This document shows positions 59,169 through 64,000 of a stretch of DNA of 64,000 nt, piece after piece; the stretch's first letter is position 1; the number at the start of each line of letters is the position of its first letter. This DNA comes from Desarmillaria ectypa. Taxonomy: Eukaryota > Basidiomycota > Agaricomycetes > Agaricales > Physalacriaceae. The position numbers and the translations under genes were made by a program. Below the pieces are notes generated by a model. It was not told the DNA's origin, searched no databases, and saw nothing but the letters and a program-made list of their open reading frames with translations. The stretch is from NCBI GenBank assembly GCA_030407005.1, contig JAUDYN010000009.1, positions 62,001 to 126,000 of the forward strand. Reading direction: 5' to 3'.

Positions 59169-59847
59169 AAAAGGGAGGGGTACTGATCATTGCCTCATGA
59201 CCGTAGAGAGTGCGTCATGCGGTAGTGAACAATATTCCTTCCATCTCCATCTCTTGATTTAAATCTTCTAATTTCTCCTTGCTTGCTCGTGAGACTTTTC
59301 TATCTCACCCGGGTCCACAGCCATCTATTGACTAAGTGATTTTGCAGGTTCGTTTTATACTAAATATCGTCACCACTCGGCGCTCCTTCGCACTGGTCTC
59401 GCAAAAACTAGGTTATACTTGTAGGGCAAATAGCATCGGTCATGGATGAGCACTACTCTCTGCACTCATCTCTGGCCGATGCATCTTGCCCTACAGATTG
59501 CAGGACACGTCGATCTTGGATAAAAGAATTGTTTTGAACTTATCGCACTTACGTTACAGACTCGCTGCCCGGATTACAGTATACAGCTGGCCGAACCGAC
59601 GTCACTTAGAATCAGATAGTTCAATGCATACTATTTGTCATATAGGATTTGGGCCTCCGTGCATGACCGAGACGGGTAAGCAATGTAATACAGAAGTACT
59701 GATACTTCATGAAACTACGGCGGGCCTGGATGGCCTCTTTCGGACATTCCTTATCTATTTCATTTCCATGGTTCCCCGGTCCGGTCCTAAGTACATCAAT
59801 CAGCGATAGGAACGACTGCGACTTTCGGGATAACAGACCATTTACGT
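59169..59847. other. intergenic, nothing recognised
   Basis: No supported gene or repeat. Confidence 0.35.
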
Positions 59848-60647
59848 TCATTCACTGGCCCCAGTCACGAAAATACGGTGATGTTTCTCGGAAATGAAGC
59901 CTTGCAGCAATAGAGTTTCTGGTGCCTCTCCGAACCATTTCAACTCCACGTTCGCCACTTCATAGTCTGCAGACAATCGGATTCCGGATTTCTTCAAGGT
60001 TTCTATGTCTTCGTCAGGGCCGGGAGACTGTCGTTTAAATTCGTTGGAAGGCAGCCTGACGTTGACCTGAATGTTGGAAAAATCGAGAGGCTGATATCCC
60101 GTCAGCATAGTTCACGAAGGAATGAAAGACAACGCACTACATTGTACACCCAAACATCAGCCACACCTTCGTCTTCAGGATAGTCGTTGGCAAAGATGGA
60201 GGGAATATCTTTCATTCCCTCATCCAGTAGCACAACGAGTGATGGGATAGTTGCAGGGCTGACCCGGATGGACACTCTATCGCCCCCATTTTCACTCTGC
60301 TGGTGCAACGATACACTTCCGTCCTTCTCCGTTCTTTCATCGAGCACAATGAAGAAATATGGGTGATACAGATTACTCACAGACGAGAACCTCTCCAAGC
60401 AAAGGGAGGCCAACTCGTCATCATCCACTATGTGATTCGCAAGGTCAGTCGCTCCTTTTCGTTTGAGATTTCAGTGGTGCTCACTTTTGCTGAAGCTCCT
60501 TGTGACATGCACTGCGATCACATCATACCACTCCCTCCCCTTCGCGCATTCATCATCGAACTTCTCAATCGTTAACTGGCTTATCCCAGCCCTAGCGAAT
60601 CCAGCTATGCTAGTTTTTTCGGCACGTTCGATATCAGTCAGAGTCAT
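59848..60647 (-). CDS. unknown four-exon protein
   Basis: Begins at ATG 60647 (MTLTDIERAEKTSIAGFARA). The first exon ends with VTRSFSK at a gtgagc donor, followed by a short exon (MDDDELASLCLERFSS), a third (ERTEKDGSVSLHQQSENGGD to DVWVYN) and a last exon (VNVRLPSNEFKRQ to VTGASE, stop 59848-59850). The three introns are 50-75 bases and keep frame. No signal peptide or membrane helix is apparent, and the content is acidic with beta-like segments. I recognise no family. Confidence 0.55.
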
Positions 60648-61130
60648 GGGTGTAAAGTAGTCAAAGAGGAAGAGAGAAAGAAAAAGAAAGCACTACCCGG
60701 GGACTCGCGGACATCATGCGACCATCATTACCTGTTGCCGGTTCTATTTGTGGGCCTCTATCTTTTTTTTTCTTTTTTTCTGTTTTTTTTTTTGGATCCA
60801 TTTTGGTATGCTATTTACCGTTATCCTACACGCAAGCGTATGGTGGGATTATGCTACTTGGGTATGTCTCATCTTTTTCTCGTTCCTCATGCCTTTGCAT
60901 GTTAACAAACGAGCTTCTCTGAGCTCAATGTGAACTACATCGCGACCGCCTTCCCATTGTCGCAGTATACGTCAAAGCGGACATAGACAAATTCGCGAGG
61001 TCGTGAATCGCTTGCTGCTCGGCCAGGTGTGGATGGAAAAAGAAGGTATTCATAGTTCCAAATGTATCTAGAAGAAGAATCAGTACAAGCAGTAATTTGA
61101 CCACTTACTTGGCTCAAAGGAGAAGGCTCA
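60648..61130. other. intergenic with polypyrimidine tract
   Basis: 60763-60795 is almost pure T with a few C/G. Nothing coding is supported. Confidence 0.4.
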
Positions 61131-61852
61131 TTGCTCGCTCAAAGGCTCTGTGCTCGTGGTGAGAAGGTAAAAAGGTGAAATCAAATTTCTGCCAATCAGA
61201 TACAAATGGCAAAAGGAGAGGTAGCCACACGCATACTCTCATGTCGCCAGAGCCAATAGATAATAGGGAAAGATAAGTAAATGTATCTAAAATTTAAACA
61301 TGTCAGAAGAAGTGAAATATTGTAGCTCGATTACCTTGGCCTCAAGCAAGACTTAACCACCCGGGATACATGCAAATACAGCATAGGGAGAGTTCGCTGC
61401 CCTGTTCAGCACATGAATGTTGGTCCAAGCTGTCATATCTCAATCCCCAGCATGTTCTGAGGTGGTGTTGTCCACCATTGGCATTGGTCTTCACATCAGA
61501 TGGGGTAAGGAGGGGAATATTGATAGAACAAAACTAGAGAAAGAAATAAGCAAAGTTAGAAGAGAGTAATGAACTAGTAGTAGCAGGTGACACCCATACA
61601 ACAGGTAATCCTTCTGCCTGAAGTTGAAATGGCTCAATTGTCAGCAAGGTGAGCTACCTCAAAGTCAGTGTCACGATCTTGATAATTATTGCCCAAAGGG
61701 AGAGATGTCAGAACACATGCTCATTGATCCTAGAGCTACATGGCATCATGTCGAGAGAAACAGGTCTGTAGGAAGAAAAGATGGTGAAAGCAGTAGAAAT
61801 GATAGTGGAAGAAAGGAAAGAGATGTGGCAAACCAAAAAAGGAAGTACAAGA
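61131..61852. mobile_element. CpG-poor, repeat-like sequence next to inverted repeat
   Basis: Purine-rich, CG-poor sequence unlike its neighbours and similar in composition to 4081-6780. A frame near 61624-61850 encodes hydrophilic sequence (CPKGEMSEHMLIDPRATWHH, RKERDVANQKRKYK) that ends exactly at the arm border. It could be a retroelement fragment, but no diagnostic domain is visible. Confidence 0.3.
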
Positions 61853-64000
61853 TGAACCCATTCTGCAGAAGTATAATCGTCGGCGCAGAATCTAGGCAAA
61901 TTCAATTTTATACACTGAGAGTGTATGCTAAACGAGTCGTTTACAGTGCCATTCCTCGCCCTTTTCTTGGTAGGGGCATTGCTCATAGATCTCGCGATGT
62001 TAGAGCTTATCGCACGACTGTGATCAATCTCCCTCTCATGTTCTTTCTTGCTTTCGTCTCCTTTTCTTCCTTCTTGTCCGGTGAGGCTCCCTCTATACAC
62101 CATGCCTTTACAGCTTTCTGATATCCCTCCTACAGCTATAATGCATTATTTATATCGTCCGGGGGATCAGTTCCGAGGAGGAACTATTATCTCCGGACTC
62201 ATTGTGCACTACCGACATCATCTCACCATGATGTCCAAATAATGATGGTCAGAATCAAGCTCGTTACTCAGCTCTCAGGCAGGATTTCGACCCACATTAC
62301 TTGGCATCATAGTCCTGTATGTATGTAAAAGATTTGACAAATACCACATCCTTATGATCAGGATAGTGAATTCAGAGCGCGAGGACGTTTGGTCAGTATG
62401 AAGAGTTATAATAATAATAACGATAATAACAACATGTGCGGGTTGCGCAGTGGTTATCGTCCCTGCGAAGCTGGTTTCGGTTCACAGCCATCACTTTCCC
62501 GTTGAAAGATTTACTTCACGAACAGAGGTAGCAAAGAAACGGTGACTACCTAGTCAGGCAAGATTTGGAAATAATATAACTGCATAGGAATATGGTTTTA
62601 ATGTACAATGATATACATAGACCAATAAAGAGCATCTATCATTGTCATAAAGACAACCATATAGGAATTGAAGATATCTGAAGTTTCATTTCACTTGAGA
62701 AGGCAGTCGGGACGCCGAATTCACTCGCAGCTTCCAGCATAGCTGGTCTGGGTATTTGCAACCATGGAGCCCTTGAAGGTGGCAAAACTGGAGCGGTCAT
62801 CCTGGTTCGTGACCACGGTTTCAATGTTGACGGCCCCTAGAATAAAACCGAGTTAGATAACCAAACCAGGCACTTGCACGACTACTAACACTTGTAGTGA
62901 TCATGTGTCTTGTCGTCATAGTTGAACCAAATCCAACCAGTTGCAAGATAGCGAATGTTCCCAGTAGCCTGGATATTACATGTCTTGGTGCTCGTCTAGG
63001 AAGAAACGGTCACCAAGTTGCCTATCAACAGAAGATGAAACGAGACAAACCTCGGCCTTGCAAGTTTTACCTTCGGGAGCAGTCATCTTTATTGTCACTT
63101 TGCTCACATCGTTGTAAGACACATCAAAGCTATATGCCAATTGAGTCAGGTCATCGGGAGTCGGGAACACGATATGACCTACGTGCTCGACGTGGTATCC
63201 GTAACTGAAGTAGAGACGGTCAATGCTTCAGTTACTTCGGCTACTTCGGGAACGCCGATTTTGACCGTCAGCGTATCGGAGACGCCAATTGTCGAAGCAG
63301 CTGATTAACAGATAAGTAGTGGAACAATCACAGAAGGAGATGGGAAGACGTACTGCTGATAGTGTATGAAGTATCGGTATTGAAACCTTGGTCGACTTCA
63401 ATGTCCACCTCACCAGATGTGCCAATGAGGCTGCCATCAGAAGAGGCAGTGTGTGTCTGGCAGACAGGATCGCCTATCATAGGTTCAGAACATGGTCAAA
63501 AACAACATAGCTGCAAACCAACCAGAGAAGCTGAGCTGGACAACATCGTCCGTGATACAGACTTGTGCAGGGCGGTCGACGTACTAAAGAAGAAGAAGAA
63601 GGTTAGGTCATTAATCTCATGAACAGAGAATTGACATTACATCTTCAGGGTTCGTAACAATGTTGCGGGAGCCATCGCCCCAGTTGTTGTTGGCGTATTG
63701 AACAATGGCGTCCCATCCAGAAACTAAAATGTCAGCTGATTAGCGTCAAGTTACACAAGCAAAGAGAACATTTACGTGTTTTGGCTTCGTCGACGGACAA
63801 TTGTGCACATTGGCTGGCGGCACGGCGCTCGACATGGTTGGATTCGACCGGATACCTCCCGTAGAGAGAACCATCACGCTTGAAGGCAAGGTAGTGACCT
63901 TTTTCCTCGTCTACAGCGATGTGGGTGATATCCCTAGGAAGGGAGCGGACAAGCTCGCTGAAAGGCAAAGCAGTGACGCCGGAAAGGGCGGTCAAAAGAA
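61853..64000 (-). repeat. second inverted repeat, right arm (runs off window)
   Basis: Reverse complement of 43820-45967; its outer end lies beyond the window. It contains the S copy 5 gene and its 3' flank. Confidence 0.92.
62721..64000 (-). CDS. secreted beta-rich protein, family S copy 5 (5' end outside window)
   Basis: Mirror of copy 4. Visible exons encode LLTALSGVTALPFSELVRS, the SLYGRYPVESNHVERRAASQ segment, VQYANNNWGDGSRNIV, CITDDVVQLSFS, EVDIEVDQGFNTDTSYT, the alternating Ser/Thr/Val segment, and the Trp-rich block, ending at TGA 62721-62723. At the position where copy 4 has an extra base this copy reads GTGGTCACGAAC, so its frame stays open to the family stop. The first exon and the start codon lie beyond base 64000. 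Confidence 0.75.

Noticed and set aside
62438..62490. GCGCAGTGGTTATCGTC, tRNA-like, also mirrored near 45360
   Set aside because: No cloverleaf can be closed around it; it is simply part of the second inverted repeat.
1..64000. CRISPR arrays, integrases or viral genes
   Set aside because: No regularly spaced short repeats and no recognisable integrase, capsid or polymerase motif were seen on either strand.

Overview
The window looks like a gene-poor, duplication-rich stretch of nuclear DNA from a basidiomycete fungus, most likely an Agaricomycete (mushroom). The evidence is many short GT-AG introns of about 45-60 bases, F-box proteins of mushroom type, an Akr1-type ankyrin palmitoyltransferase, a fungal peroxisomal acyl-CoA oxidase, a GH115 alpha-glucuronidase, a six-hairpin (GH88/GH105-like) glycosidase and an intron-containing tRNA-Ala. 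The species cannot be named from sequence alone.

Layout. 0.25-1.55 kb: secreted six-hairpin glycosidase (-). 1.6-7.2 kb: no convincing gene, with one dispersed repeat and a CpG-poor, AT-rich transposon-like relic. 7.27-8.62 kb: first copy of a small secreted beta-rich protein (family 'S', -). 11.4-14.0 kb: acyl-CoA oxidase ending in AKL. 14.08-14.17 kb: tRNA-Ala(AGC). 14.3-15.1 kb: a decayed S copy. 16.38-25.59 kb and 32.22-41.41 kb: two nearly identical inverted arms of about 9.2 kb, each with an S gene at its outer end and a GH115 gene at its inner end. The 6.6-kb spacer between them holds a TPR/F-box gene and a flavin monooxygenase. 43.75-45.10 kb: another S copy, inside a second inverted repeat (43.82-45.97 kb against 61.85-64.00 kb). 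The second arm runs off the window with a further S gene. The 15.9 kb between those arms carries a gene cut short at the arm border, F-box/LRR relics, an intact F-box gene, the Akr1 palmitoyltransferase, a small membrane protein and an unknown four-exon gene.

Themes. Most of the architecture is segmental duplication of one secreted-protein family together with a hemicellulase. Five full-structure S genes (one cut by the window end) and one pseudogene lie in alternating orientations. In each inverted-repeat pair, one member of a gene pair carries a one-base frameshift (GH115 left; S at 43.7 kb) while its partner reads through. GH115 and the six-hairpin enzyme fit growth on plant cell-wall polysaccharide. 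Acyl-CoA oxidase is peroxisomal beta-oxidation and Akr1 is Golgi/endosomal protein palmitoylation. No CRISPR array, virus or complete transposase gene was seen.
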